In this document: one piece after another, positions 45,636-56,984 of the stretch
Numbering within the stretch: the first letter of the stretch is position 1
Layout: each line of letters opens with the position of its first letter
NCBI RefSeq assembly: GCF_030272615.1
Contig: NC_081410.1
Span: forward strand, 184,559,619-184,623,618
Direction of reading: 5' to 3'
Origin: Cryptomeria japonica
Lineage: Eukaryota; Streptophyta; Pinopsida; Cupressales; Cupressaceae
Length of the DNA stretch: 64,000 nucleotides
Program-made: the position numbers and the translations under genes
The notes under the pieces: generated by a model
The model's database searches: none
What the model was told of the DNA's origin: nothing
What the model saw: only the letters and a program-made list of their open reading frames with translations

Positions 45636-46620
45636 TCTATTTTGTCTCTCTTATTTGTGCTTTCCATTGCCTCTTGATCTTGGCAAAATCTCACAAAGGC
45701 AGTAGCAACAGTCTTAGGAATGTCAATCTTAGGTACATCCTTTTCTACGAAAAACAAAACAAAACAATCATCATCTTCATAGTTTGATTCATCATCTGAA
45801 ATACCAACATCATCTTTAACACAGCAGGCTCTCTTATTAAACTTCCTTTTACCTTCTCTAAACTTTTGTCTTGATCATTTTTCTGGACATCTAGTAGCTA
45901 TATGACCAATCTTTCCACATCTAAAACATTTAAGAGGTAACATACCTTTGTATTTGTTGGTGCCTTTCTTCAGTTTCCTTACAAAGTTTGCTTCCATTTC
46001 ATATGAACTTTCATCTTCCAGATCTTCCTCAGAGGCTTTAAAGGTAGACTTAGATTTAGCTTTGTCTTTGCCAAACTTCCTTATCTCAAATGCAGATAAA
46101 GTACCATAAAGTTTCTCCCTAGTAAACTTCTTCGGATCATAAGTTTCTTCAATAGCAGAGATCTTGTCACTGTAGCTTTCTGGTAGAGACATCAAAATCT
46201 TCTCAATTATGTCTTCATCTGTCAAGGTGCCACTAAGCTCGCTGATTTCATTTATTGCACTTCAACCTTCTAAAAATAGCTTGTTATATCTTCTCCTTCT
46301 TTGATTTTCAAGTTCTCATATCTGCGATTAGCTCTTAGCTTCTTTGATAATTTAACTATGTCATTTCCTTCATAGATATCTCTCAACTTTTCCCAAACCT
46401 CATAAGTAGTATTTAATGAAATAACCTTTGTTAATTCAGTCTTTGATAGAGCACTAAAGATAGCATACCTTGCCTTTTCATTCTCTTCATAGGATTGAAT
46501 CTCATCTAGAATGGTAGGACCATTTGCTGGTTGTACATACTTATTTTCCATAGCTTTCCAAGTGTTGTAGCCCAAGGAGATCAGGTAACCTCTCATCTTC
46601 ACTTTCAGAAGCTATAGTTG
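45636..46620 (-). pseudogene. copia gag (third element)
   Basis: Minus reading 46602-46270 is the gag N-terminal domain (LGYNTWKAMENKY, TYEVWEKLRDIYEGND). 46225-45875 is the rest, with the zinc knuckle CFRCGKIGHIATRC. A stop near 46270 separates them. The tail runs on to about 45640 (KTVATAFVRFCQDQEA) up to the inserted LTR. Confidence 0.86.
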
Positions 46621-46693
46621 GATCCTTCAAAGATAGGAATGGTTAGTTTATGTGCCATCGGATTAGGATCTACCTCAAGTGGTTAAGCTCTTC

Positions 46694-46719
46694 TCCAAGG
46701 AACCAAAGCTCTAATAACA
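46694..46719 (-). other. degenerate tRNA-Met primer-binding site
   Basis: On the minus strand TTGTTATTAGAGCTTTGG follows the LTR. It differs by two bases from the usual TTGGTATCAGAGCTTTGG. Confidence 0.7.
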
Positions 46720-46721
46720 AT

Positions 46722-47712
46722 TGTTAAATATTCGGGCAACTGAGAGGGGGGAGATGAATCAGTTGTCAACTTAAACTATTTCTTAAATTCTTTTACACAT
46801 CCGGAGTAACCAATAGAATTAATTAATGCAGATATAACATGAAAGCATATACACAAAACAGATCACACAATGAATACCAGATATGACTTGGAAAACCCAA
46901 GAAAGGAAAAATCATGGAGAATGTTAGCTCTCAATATATAACACCGGTTAAGATGGTTTTTACAGAAAGTGGCTCACTGCTAGAATGCTCATTGCACGAG
47001 GGTTTATTGCCCACAAAAGGCTCATTGCCGAAGGAAAAAGAAAGAAAAAGAGAATCCACCGCTGTTACATAATCTGCAATATCGGAACTGTTTCCGGTGC
47101 CTCTCAACAACAACACACTTCACACATCATCAACAATTGGATTTTTCTTTTTGAGTCTCGCACATCTTCCATATATCATACATTTAGATTATCCACATAT
47201 GTATACTGTCTTTGGGAAACATAATCTTCTAAGTCGGCCAAAATAGGGATTTTAAATAGGTCAACACTAAACATTCCGGTGGTGGGAAGGAATGAGAAGT
47301 AGGCCATACCACAAAACGTCATTGGTTAGATCAACATGTTACATCCATCACAAATTCCAGACCCAAATCATGACTCACACACTACACAAATGCTGTTACT
47401 CATCCTCGAATTCTGGACCTAATCCGGACCCAAAATAACACTACCCAACTTAGCAAAAATAAGAATGAAACGAAGATACTTATGAATACAATCAATCAAC
47501 ACCATATCCGATAAATAGAGAAATCCGGATTACCATCAACACAAATAAACAAAATATCAACTGTAACACATCTTCCAAACTCAAAGCACCAAAGATTCTG
47601 GGAATGCAACTTTTGGATCACCAAATGCAACTTCTGGATCACCAACGCCAAAATCATATGTTGACATCGATGACAACCATTAATGACAACCATCAACATC
47701 ACATTTGCAACA
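46722..47712 (-). repeat. 5' LTR of third copia element (991 bp)
   Basis: On the plus strand it runs TGTTAAATATTCGGG to CACATTTGCAACA. The minus-strand 3' side, CCCCCCTCTCAGTTGCCCG, before the PBS is typical of copia LTR ends. There is no partner LTR in the window. Confidence 0.75.
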
Positions 47713-49880
47713 ATATGATACGTCAATCATTACACATACCATTCCCTTGAAGCTAGATAGCAAGCCATTCAGACAACGACAGAGGCCAGTGAACCCTTTG
47801 TTGGAGCCTCTCATATATCAAGAAGTGAAGAAATTACTTTCAGCTAGGATTATCTTTTCGGTAAGACACTCGACGTGGGTTGCCAATTTGGTCCCAGTTA
47901 GAAAAAAGAATGGAGAGATAAGACTTTTTGTAGATTTTCAGAATCTTAATAGAGCATCAAAAAAAAAACAACTACCCACTTCTGTCATTGGATGAAGTTT
48001 TATAGATTGTGAATGGATCACAGATGATGTCCTTTTTGGACGGATATTCATGTTATAACCAGGTGATGGTAGAATATGAAGATAGATTGAAGACAACATT
48101 TCCCACAAAGTGGGGAACATTTGCGTATAGAAGGATGCCCTTTGGCTTAATCAACGCTGGAGCCACATCCAGAGAGCAATGGACATCACATTTCAAGATT
48201 TGATAGGAAAGTGCATCATTATTTACATGGTTGACATTACAGTTTTCTCAAGAAAGAGAGATCACATTGAAGATTTGAGAAAGGTATTTCAGAGATGTAG
48301 AAAGTACGGGATATCTCTTAATCCTAAGAAATGCATGTTCGGAATCATAGAAGGAAAATTGCTAGGACATGTTATCTCAAAAAGAGGAATTTCCATTGAT
48401 CTGAAAAGAATTGAAGCGATATCAAGGATCAGCCTCTCAGGTAGTAAGAAAGAACTATAGCCCTTCAATAAAATCAATTTCGTGAGGAAGTTTATCACCG
48501 GATTTGTTGAGATAGTGAGGCCATTGAATGAGATGTTGAAGAAAGAAGCCAAGATGGAATGGAGAACAAAAGCAAAGAGAGCATTTGAATAAATCAAGTA
48601 CGCAATTGCCGAGGCTCTTGTTTTGGTTAGTCCAGATTATACAAGGCCCTTTTACTTGTATTCATTTGCTTCAAAACACACATGTGCTGCAATACTTACG
48701 TAGAGACATGAAGATAATGATGAACATCCCATAGCATTCATGAGCTCACCATTGAAAGATGCAAAGCTAAGATACCCAAATGTAGAAAAACATGCCTATG
48801 CTTTGGTGAAAGCAATTAAGAAGTTCATGAATTATATTTTGAGGACTAAAGTTTACACCATAGTACCAGATGCAGTAGTCAAGACACTCCTTATGCAGAA
48901 TGAACTAAGAGAAAGGAGAGGAAAGTGGGTTGCCACTATCCAAGAGTACGGTGTCGAGATCCAACCAATGATACTTGTTAGAGATCAAGCATTAACACAA
49001 ACTTTAGTAGTGGACAGACCTGGATTGGTCCAACAAGTCTATGCAATCGAGGATGTCACCTTAGATGAATGGTATAAAGATATTGTTTGTTATTTGCTTA
49101 ACCAAAAGTGTCCCGCTTGTATGAGCCCCTCTCAAAAGAGAGCATTAAGATTGAAGAGTCAACATTTTATGCTACAAGGCTTGGCTTTATACTGAAGGAA
49201 TCATGAAGGAATTTATTTGCGATGTGTTGGAAAAGATGAAGCAAAATAGATTATGGAGCATTTTCACAAGACTGGTCATGGTGCAAGTTTGGCTACAGGG
49301 CACCAAATTTTAAGAGCGGGCTATTATTGGCCTACATTGTTTTGAGATACTCATGAACATGTGAAGACGTGTCACACATGCTAGGTAGCTTCTTTTCGAG
49401 AGACAAATCCAGCCATGTTGTTGTAGCTCGTGATCGAGTCCAGACATTTTGCCATGTGGGGTATAAATTTTATTGGTATGATCAATCCACCTTCCTTCGC
49501 ACAACACAGATACATTCTAACCGCGATTGATTACTATACTTGGTGGTCAGAAGCTCAAGCTTTCAAGTTATGTACAACTGATGTGGTAATTAAATTTTTA
49601 GAGGAAAATATCACAACCAGGTTTGGATGCCCACATGCTCTTGTTTGTGATAATGGTTTTGCTTTTACATCATTAAAGTTTTCAAATCGGGCTTTTGAAT
49701 ATGGTATAACCCTTAAGTTTTCATCAAATTATTATCCACAGGGTAATGGGTTAGCCGAATCTACTAATAAGAATTTGCTAAGTGTGATCACGAAACTATT
49801 AGAGAGAAATCCAAAGGATTGGCACACACAATTGAGATTCGCCCTTTGGGTAGATAGAACTAGAGTGAAGAGTTCATTGG
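47713..49880 (+). pseudogene. Ty3/gypsy pol: RT, RNase H, integrase N-part
   Basis: It begins mid-RT at YDTSIITHTIPLK, directly after the copia LTR. RT shows ARIIFSVRHSTWVANLVPVRKKNGEIRL, MMSFLDGYSCYNQV, RRMPFGLINAGAT and an active site reading YMVD (48224-48235), with the first catalytic Asp lost. RNase H is at about 48640-48900 (HPIAFMSSPLKDAKLRYPNVEKHAYALVKAI). Integrase: HKTGHG-like zinc finger, WGINFIGMINPP, CDNGFAFTS and GNGLAESTNKN, ending at RTRVKSSL, where the solo LTR is inserted. There is only one RNase H. Several frame changes and stops are present. Confidence 0.9.
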
Positions 49881-50738
49881 TGTTGACGTGTATTTTGTAC
49901 ACTGCCTAACACAGAATAAAATACCCAAGGGTACCTTATCCTCTCTTGAATAAAGCCTCTGATTGCTGAAGATATCGCGAAAAGGATTAATCAGGATGAC
50001 TCCAAGGTTCTTTGATGTAGGGTCTCTACGTGTGGACAAGCTCGCCGTGGTATGATGTGATTTGCTGGAATCACAAGGGGACTTACATTTGGTGATTGAA
50101 TTTCCGATCTACTTTGCTAGAACACAAGCTCTCACTAACTTAGATTAAAAAGAAGGGAAAAAGGAAGGGGGTGAAGAGAGGATCTAATCCTAATACTAAG
50201 AATGTAGGAGCAATGATTTGATTTTTGATGAAACTCCAACTAGGTCTTGTTTTGACATCAATGGAACATCTACACAAGGCTAGTGCGATCTTCTAAGGGA
50301 AGCTTTATGATGTTCAAATCATCACCACAGGCATAGACACCATCAAGTTGATGCATATCAATGAAGAAGCGACAAATTGAAATTGAGCTTAGGCTGAATG
50401 ATTCTAGTTGACTACACAAGGCAAGTCTGCAATCAACAAACTGCTAGTAGTATGGATATACGAATTCCACCATCAATCAATCACATTTCCTCCATTCATT
50501 TAATCATCTACCATCTAGGATTGAAGACTCAACAAGAAACCATGCAAATTGCAAGAAACGACACACTTCACCATTACTTCAATGAAAATGGAGTTTGTTT
50601 ACAATCAATGGCAACAATTTCTTGCCTTGTCCTCCTATTCTACTCTAATTGCTATTCTATTTCTATCTTCTAACTATTCCAACTATCTCCTAACTCTCTA
50701 GCTATTGCTAATTAACCTTTACAAATGAAATGCCTGGG

Positions 50739-50746
50739 CTTATATA
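50739..50746 (-). promoter_or_regulatory. TATA box of the solo LTR
   Basis: The minus strand reads CACTATATAAGCCCAGG, a strong plant-type TATA box. Transcription would start about 30 bp on, near 50710. Confidence 0.65.
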
Positions 50747-52057
50747 GTGCCCACAATACAATTTGATGGCTTAGATCAATTCAAGATCAATGGCCAAGAT
50801 TCAACAATGAAAACCCTAATTAGGGTTTGTTACAACCATTACATAACATTTAATGCTTGACCAATGACAAAATTGTATTGCTTGGACACATGTCCCTTCT
50901 AGAAAAATCGACCAATGGATAGCCGGGGTAGGTACATCGGAGTTTGTGCCACCTTCCATGAGTTAGGTACATTGAATCTGGACATGCTGAGGTGGACCAC
51001 ACTGACTGGAGGAGTGATGACTGGGATGCCACCTCATCTGACACTCGTAGGTTGCTAGATATTCAATTTGATGTCGTTGAGAGGCTATCTTTAATTAACT
51101 CTTGTTCTAACTCCTTTTGTCCTTGATGTGCAAGATGATGATGTACCTCGCCTTGGAACGCTGGATTGAAAGAGGTCGCCCCTGTCCTGGCTTGATCGTC
51201 CTTGAGAAGACCGTCCTTGATCCGACTTGATTTTCCTTGATGAGATCTCCATTTGATGCCTACACAACATTTCAAAATTAGTAACATGATTTTGCAATAC
51301 ATAATATAAATTAGAGAGCAAATTTTAGGAAACTTAATGATAAGTCCTTTATTAATCATTTCCTAAAAACGACTGAGCTAAGGGAAAACAAATTTTCAAA
51401 ATTCAAAATTAAGGCAATGATGATCAAAATTCGAAATTAAAACAAGAGATCTTGCCATACCTTACTTGAGAGCTTAACTCTAAAAATAAAGGAATTCGCC
51501 TAGGCAAAATTTGAAATAAGATGGTCTTCAACGTGATCTCCCTTCAAAATAGCAATTTCGCCACCTTTCAAGTTTTTGACGTGATCTTCAAGCCTTTGAC
51601 AAGTTCGCACCAATAGAATTTTCAAGTTCGCACCCCTTTTGAATATAATTCGCACCTCTTTGTCTTCCTTAAATCGCACTTGAGATGATAAAATAACAAT
51701 GTGAAAATAATGATCTTCACCACCCTCCTTTATAAGTGCTTACCTCTCATCATTATTTAGGCCGACTTTTGTAAAAACAAAGCAATTATAAACGATTTTT
51801 TAATAAATAAGAAAGGCCGACCTTCATAAAACAATAAAATACCAAGCGCTCTATAATAATTAATTAATTTGCCATCGTTTTTAATTAATAAACTTCGATT
51901 TTTTTTACAAGGCAAAAATTAATTAATATTTAAATGCAATATTTAAATGCTATTTTTAATTAAATTTTCAATCTTATCGAATTTTCTAGCATTTAAATAA
52001 ATTCAAAAATGTGTTTGAGCGCCAAAATATTTTGAAGATGGAAAGATACGTACCTCA

Positions 52058-53899
52058 TCGCCCTGGTCCCTTGGAGAGGGACAGGAGCGATCCATCAACT
52101 GGGTCTTGATTCTTGCATTTTTTTACGTCCAAAATCTTCATCTCCACGTTGAATTTGCCATTTTCGCTAGGATTTTCGAACTTGAGTGTCTTGCTTGTGT
52201 GAACGAGTGCCCTTTATGACCATTATCGCCCTGGTCCCTTGGAGAGGGACAGGAGCAATCTTCATGTTTTCACTTGAAATTCTCCGTTCTTGATATCAAC
52301 TTCTCCTTTATTTTCTTTCAAACAACGCTTTGAACCCTTTGCAAGTTTGTTTTGTCATGATCTTCGAAGGAAAATGAGTGCTTTGGCAAATATCGCCCTG
52401 GTCCTTTGGAGAGGGACAGGAGCGATCCTAGTGTCCTGGCCCAAATTTGCAAATTTTTGATCTTCGTTCTTCGTTCATTGCCTTCCAAAGGACGTCCTTG
52501 ACCTTGGCTATCCTTGCCTTGTCTTGGTTTTGAGGAGCATGAGTGTTTTAATAAAAATCGCTTTGGTCCTTGTCCAAAGGACAGGAGCGATATAAGTTCC
52601 TTGCACAAATTGGTAACACTTTAACGTTCAAAACTCTTGCATATCATCTTCAAAAGACACCTTATACCTTGTGTGATCCCGAAAAACCCTGACTTGGCGT
52701 GAATTTGAAGGAAAATGAAGGATCCTAAGCAAATCGCCCTGGTCCCTTGGAGAGGGACAGGAGCGATATAGCTTCTGTGTTCAATTTGAGGATCTTTTAA
52801 CGTTTGAAGTCTTTGTATATCACCTTCTGATCATGCCTTGGACCTCATACGACCTTGCAAAACCTTGACCTTACGTGATTTTTGAGGGATTTGGCCAATA
52901 TAATAAACATCGCTCTGGTCCCTTCCTGAGGGACAGGAGCGAACTTCAAGTTTTTGGGTTCATGCTTGCGTTCTCCAACTTGCAATTGTCCTCCTTGGGT
53001 AAAACGTGATCCCTTGACCTTCCTTAATCACTTGGTGCTTGTTAATCTTTCGAAATCTATGCCTTTATGCAAATTTCGCTCTGGTCCCTTCCTGAGGGAT
53101 AGGAGCGAATTAGGTGTCTTGATGCAAATCTTTCACTTTGGTGATCTTCGTAACTTTGTGCTTGATTGAGACACCTTAAAACATCTTTGCCACCTTTTAC
53201 TTCGCCTTGAAGTGTCTTGAATTTGGAGGAAAAGGCAACATAACTAAGATATCGCCCTGGTCCCTTGGAGAGGGACAGGAGCGAATTTGTACTTGTAGTC
53301 TCCATCACACTTCGCCAGCTTCCAAATTTATCTTCAACGGTCTCGTAATGTCCCCTTTCATTCATCCATGCCTTGGAATTCATTGTAACTTGGCAAGAAA
53401 TTTGTCTAAGACAAAAATCGCCCTGGTCCCTGCCTGAGGGACAGGAGCGAACTTGGGCATTTGGGTCCCTTGTTGACGTTTGATAATCTTCAATTTGTCT
53501 TCAATGGGTTCGATTCATCTCCTTTCTTACCTTCAAACATAAAACTTGCTTGATCTTTGCCCAGATCGTACCTTATGAAGAATTTCGCTCTGGTCCTTCA
53601 GTGAGGGACAGGAGCGAATTTGACCCTCTAGGCAAAAACTTCATCATTTCATTGTTTTTGATCAAGTCTGGATGCTCTATCATGCTCATTTCGTCCTTCA
53701 CCATGCCTTTGATGTCTCGATTCGTCCAAACAAGGTCAGGAATGGCTCAACTAAGCATTTTCGCTCTGGACCCTTGGCGAGGGACAGGAGCGATTCGCCT
53801 TGGTCCTCCTGGGAGGGACAGGAGCGAAGTTCGCTCTGGATCCTTGGAGAAGGACAGGAGCGCTTTTCGCTCTGGACCCTTGGAGAAGGACAGGAGCGA
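52058..53899. repeat. array of 14 copies of a 33-bp imperfect palindrome
   Basis: Copies, each 33 bp, start at 52058, 52226, 52393, 52558, 52734, 52910, 53076, 53252, 53418, 53585, 53761, 53795, 53831 and 53867. The pattern is TCGCYCTGGTCC, a 7-10 base middle, then GGACAGGAGCGA. The first eleven are 165-176 bp apart (many 166-168 or exactly 176). The last four are 34-36 bp apart, head to tail. The long spacers are diverged relatives of each other (recurring words such as ATCTTC, CCTTGACCTT and TTGCAAA), so this is an old tandem repeat whose 33-bp core stayed conserved. Confidence 0.95.
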
Positions 53900-54295
53900 A
53901 ATTTGACTTTTCGAACTCTCTATCAGGATAAATTTTATGGAATATAACATTTAAGTATAAGAGCTTATACTTTAAGTTATATTCCATATATACTTTCAGG
54001 ATGTTTGAGAGTGGTTTCAGACCTCCAGGAGTTATATTGCAAAATCTAGTTTTTTGAGGTTTTTTCAGTTTCCAGACTTAGTCAAATTTCAGGATCAGGA
54101 CATTCCAGACTTAGCCAAATTTCAGGATCAAGACATCACTCAAGCTGGACTTGCTATCCATGTGATCCCCTGGGCGACACTCAAAATGCAAAGGCCAGCT
54201 AACAAAACCCTAAAGGACCTAGAAAACAAACCCTAAAAAAGGAAAAAACATGGGTCCCCATTTGCAATGGGGCGATGTGTGAAAACGTCACAACA

Positions 54296-54745
54296 ATTGG
54301 GCACTTCCCCTTATTTTTTGGTATAAGGCCAAGAGCCTGTCTTCCTAGTGCAACTGAGAATTCCAACATTGAGATTTATCCAAGATTACATGAATGGTGA
54401 AGACATAATACAAATGAGATTGACACAATTGATGAATTTAGAAGAAAAGAGAGACATGGCTTTGGAAAATTTCGCCAAGCACCAAGGCGTAGTAAAGAGA
54501 TGGTTTGATAGACAAGCACGGGTAAAAGCTTTCAGTATTTCCAACCTAGTGCTATATTGGGATAAGGTCTACAAGAGAAGGGAAGATCACAATAAATTTG
54601 ACAAACTATGAAAAGGCCCCTATCAGAATGCATAGATACTGGGAGAAAATGCTAAGTTGAGGACTTTAACTAGTGAGGATGCCTCGTTGCCCGTCAATGG
54701 ACAGTTCCTCAAGCATTACTTCCGACCTTAGGTTTCTTCTGAAAC
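54296..54745 (+). pseudogene. gypsy integrase C-terminal part
   Basis: It continues the integrase after the duplicated ATTGG: LGTSPYFLVYGQEPV, LRIPTLRFIQDYMNGED, LENFAKHQGVVKRWFDRQARV and VLYWDKVY. A frame change lies near 54607, then LPVNGQFLKHYFRP closes the protein. No chromodomain is seen. Confidence 0.9.
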
Positions 54746-55578
54746 CTACCCCTTGTAATATTGTTAGAATAGATTTTCTTTCAGTTTGCCTTAGTTTAGG
54801 TTTGCTTCCGTTCTTGCTTTAGGTTTTGGTTGGCTTGCTTAGCGTTACATCTCATGAAGTTCTTTAGAATTGGACATTATTTTTGTATAATGTTTCATAG
54901 GATAGAATTCGTATTTGATAGGACTGGAAACCATTAATTGTATCTCGACATTGACACCACTTGACTATTATATTTTATGCATGTTTAATCTGTCCAAGTC
55001 ATTGCTCAGGTGAGATTGCGGCTAGTAAAATTCTTACATCCTACTTCAGTGCCACTATAATTCTTGAACCCATGTGAGGTTTATTGCTTACAAGCCACAG
55101 GAATTGACAGAATATGAAAGTGCATGAAAATAAAGTATCATCAAAAGAAGATAGAAAAGAGAAAAGAAAAAATAAAATATCAAAATATTGGCTATGGGAA
55201 CGTGTGAGTAACTCCACCGGGGTAATGGATGCCTGGCCGACAGTGGAGCAATATTTGTGAGATTATAGCGATAACCTTGTCGGGGCTATGGATGTCCGAT
55301 AGGCAGCAAGGCTCTTTCCAGGTTGCTTTTGGAGTATGGACAAATCGCATAGCTAGTTCCTATGGATCCTTTGACTTTACAATGGTCTCGTGAAGGTAAT
55401 GAATGCAATTGCACACACTTGGACAATCAGTGACTAAGTATCTCAATACAATCTTTGTCTTCCTTCCTTTCAAATGTGTTTCCTAACCCTTTGTTATGTT
55501 ATGCAAGGATTAATTGAAGGTTCTAAGAGTCAGATTGAGCTTTATTCTTGAAATGATTTCTTTTGTGGAGTCGCCAGA
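54746..55578 (+). other. 3' untranslated region of the gypsy element
   Basis: Non-coding. It contains an A/G-rich stretch at about 55140-55180 and ends with GTGGAGTCGCCAGA just before the LTR, a likely plus-strand primer region. Confidence 0.6.
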
Positions 55579-55971
55579 TGTTGTGACCTTTACACACATC
55601 GCCCCATTGCAAATGGGGACCCCCTCTTTCCTACTTTCCGCATCATGTTAGTTTACGGTTTTGGCAATCGGACGACAATTTTGAGCTTTCAGGTGCCCGA
55701 GTCTCAGATTTGAAATGATCTTGCCTAGAGGTTTTCCATGTGCCTATTAGGGTTTTGAATTTTGAGGTCAATAGGATCATATGTTTTAAATGCCCAAATG
55801 TCTTTGTGATCCTAAATTTTGCCTAAGTCTAGGGGTTGCAACAAGTTGTAAATTGAGCGTAAATGTGTTTTAGAGATTGCAAATTAGTGTTATTTTTGTG
55901 TTAGAGTGTCTAGAGACCCTATAGGAGTTATTTTTTTGCTCCTAGGAGGTAAATTTTGGTTAATTTGCACA

Positions 55972-56855
55972 TTGTCCCGATGGACCCTTATTTTCCCCAC
56001 TCAAAATGATGAAAGTCTTGATGCAAAATGGTAAAATTTGAAAAGTTTTGACTTTTGTAGTGTGAAAAGCACCATTGTCCCAATGGAAAACGTTTCACCC
56101 CATGAAATTAAGGGCTTAAAATCAAGTTGTCCCGATTGAGGGCGTTTTTCCACCAAGTTGCAGGAGTTTTGGGGAAAATCTCGATGCATCTGTATTCTCC
56201 CCTGCAGTTGTCCAGATGGACCACGTTTTACCACCAGAGGTAAAAATGTAGTCAAGTGCTATATTTTGTCTAGACGAGGTTCGAATTTCCACCAGGTTGG
56301 AAGGTGAGTGTGACAAAGTTAAGTGTTGACAAATCTACATTGTCTCGATGAGGTGCATTTTTCCACTGGATGAATTAATGAGATTTTAATGTGAATTTGT
56401 TGTCCATATGAAGTTCGAATCTCCCCTGGAGTCCATTCTAGTGAATTTTGGTAAGCTTTTGAGTCCAGATGAGGGATGCTTTTTCCTTGGAGCCAGATTT
56501 GTGGACAGAGTGAATGAATTGATGGATTTTTGTCGTCCAGATGGACATCGATTTTCCCAAAATGAATTTTTTGGACAAGTTAGGTAAAATGATGATGATT
56601 TTTGAGTCCAGATGAGAGTCGATTTTCCCCTCAAGGCCAAAATGAGTAAGTTGGAATGAATTTAATGCAAAAAATATATCCAGATAGGGATCGATTTTCT
56701 CCAGGTGATTGAAATTAAATGCAAGTGAAGGATTTTAATGACAAGTGTGCCCAAAATGATTTTATTTCTTGCCTTGTTACAAACATTTAATGATTAAGTG
56801 TAATGCATTTAATGTCTAATGTGTTATCCCAATGTAAATCGATTTTCCACCAGGC
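55972..56855. repeat. about 12 copies of a 30-bp motif (TTGTCCAGATGG...CGATTTTCC)
   Basis: Copies start near 55972, 56075, 56127, 56208, 56266, 56340, 56400, 56460, 56530, 56602, 56676 and 56823. Most are 52-81 bp apart, and the later ones about 72 bp. Shared parts are GTCCAGATG or GTCCCGATG, then CGATTTTCC or CGAATTTCC with CCACC or CCCC after it. Confidence 0.82.
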
Positions 56856-56984
56856 TAATTTAAGATAAGTTTTAATCCCACATTGCTTGCGTGGTGAACT
56901 CTTAAAGCAAAAACAAAAATAAATACACCCAGCCAACATTATAATATTATTATATTGCCTTGATGTGACTGTCTAAGAGGCAGA

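Larger units (their letters stand above)
44216..47712 (-). mobile_element. third Ty1/copia element, minus strand, truncated
   Basis: Read on the minus strand: 5' LTR (47712-46722), PBS-like site, gag, protease and integrase. The sequence diverges from copia near 44330, so the integrase end, RT, RNase H and 3' LTR are absent. A separate 400-bp LTR sits between gag and protease. Its 5' LTR abuts gypsy RT sequence at 47713, which suggests that this element inserted into the gypsy pol or joined it by rearrangement. Confidence 0.83.
49881..54295 (-). mobile_element. 4415-bp solo LTR inside gypsy integrase
   Basis: A perfect 5-bp duplication ATTGG lies at 49876-49880 and 54296-54300, and removing the insert rejoins the integrase. 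On the minus strand the insert starts TGTTGTGACG and ends ACACGTCAACA. A good TATA box (TATATAAG, plus coordinates 50739-50746) sits about 3.55 kb into it, leaving about 860 bp for R and U5. No pol or gag is present. The long U3 contains a 14-copy palindromic motif array. Its first 40 bases match the LTR starts at 55579 and 63412. A small non-autonomous element with unrecognised ends is the alternative. Confidence 0.82.

Noticed and set aside
52058-53899. CRISPR array
   Set aside because: Equal-length repeats at regular spacing look CRISPR-like, but spacers are long and related to each other, the last copies have almost no spacer, the setting is a plant LTR and no cas genes exist.
53550-53947. 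Repetitive proteins read through the 33-bp array
   Set aside because: Both strands give open frames with repeated RDRSE-like peptides. These follow from the repeat length and composition, and no start, domain or context supports them.
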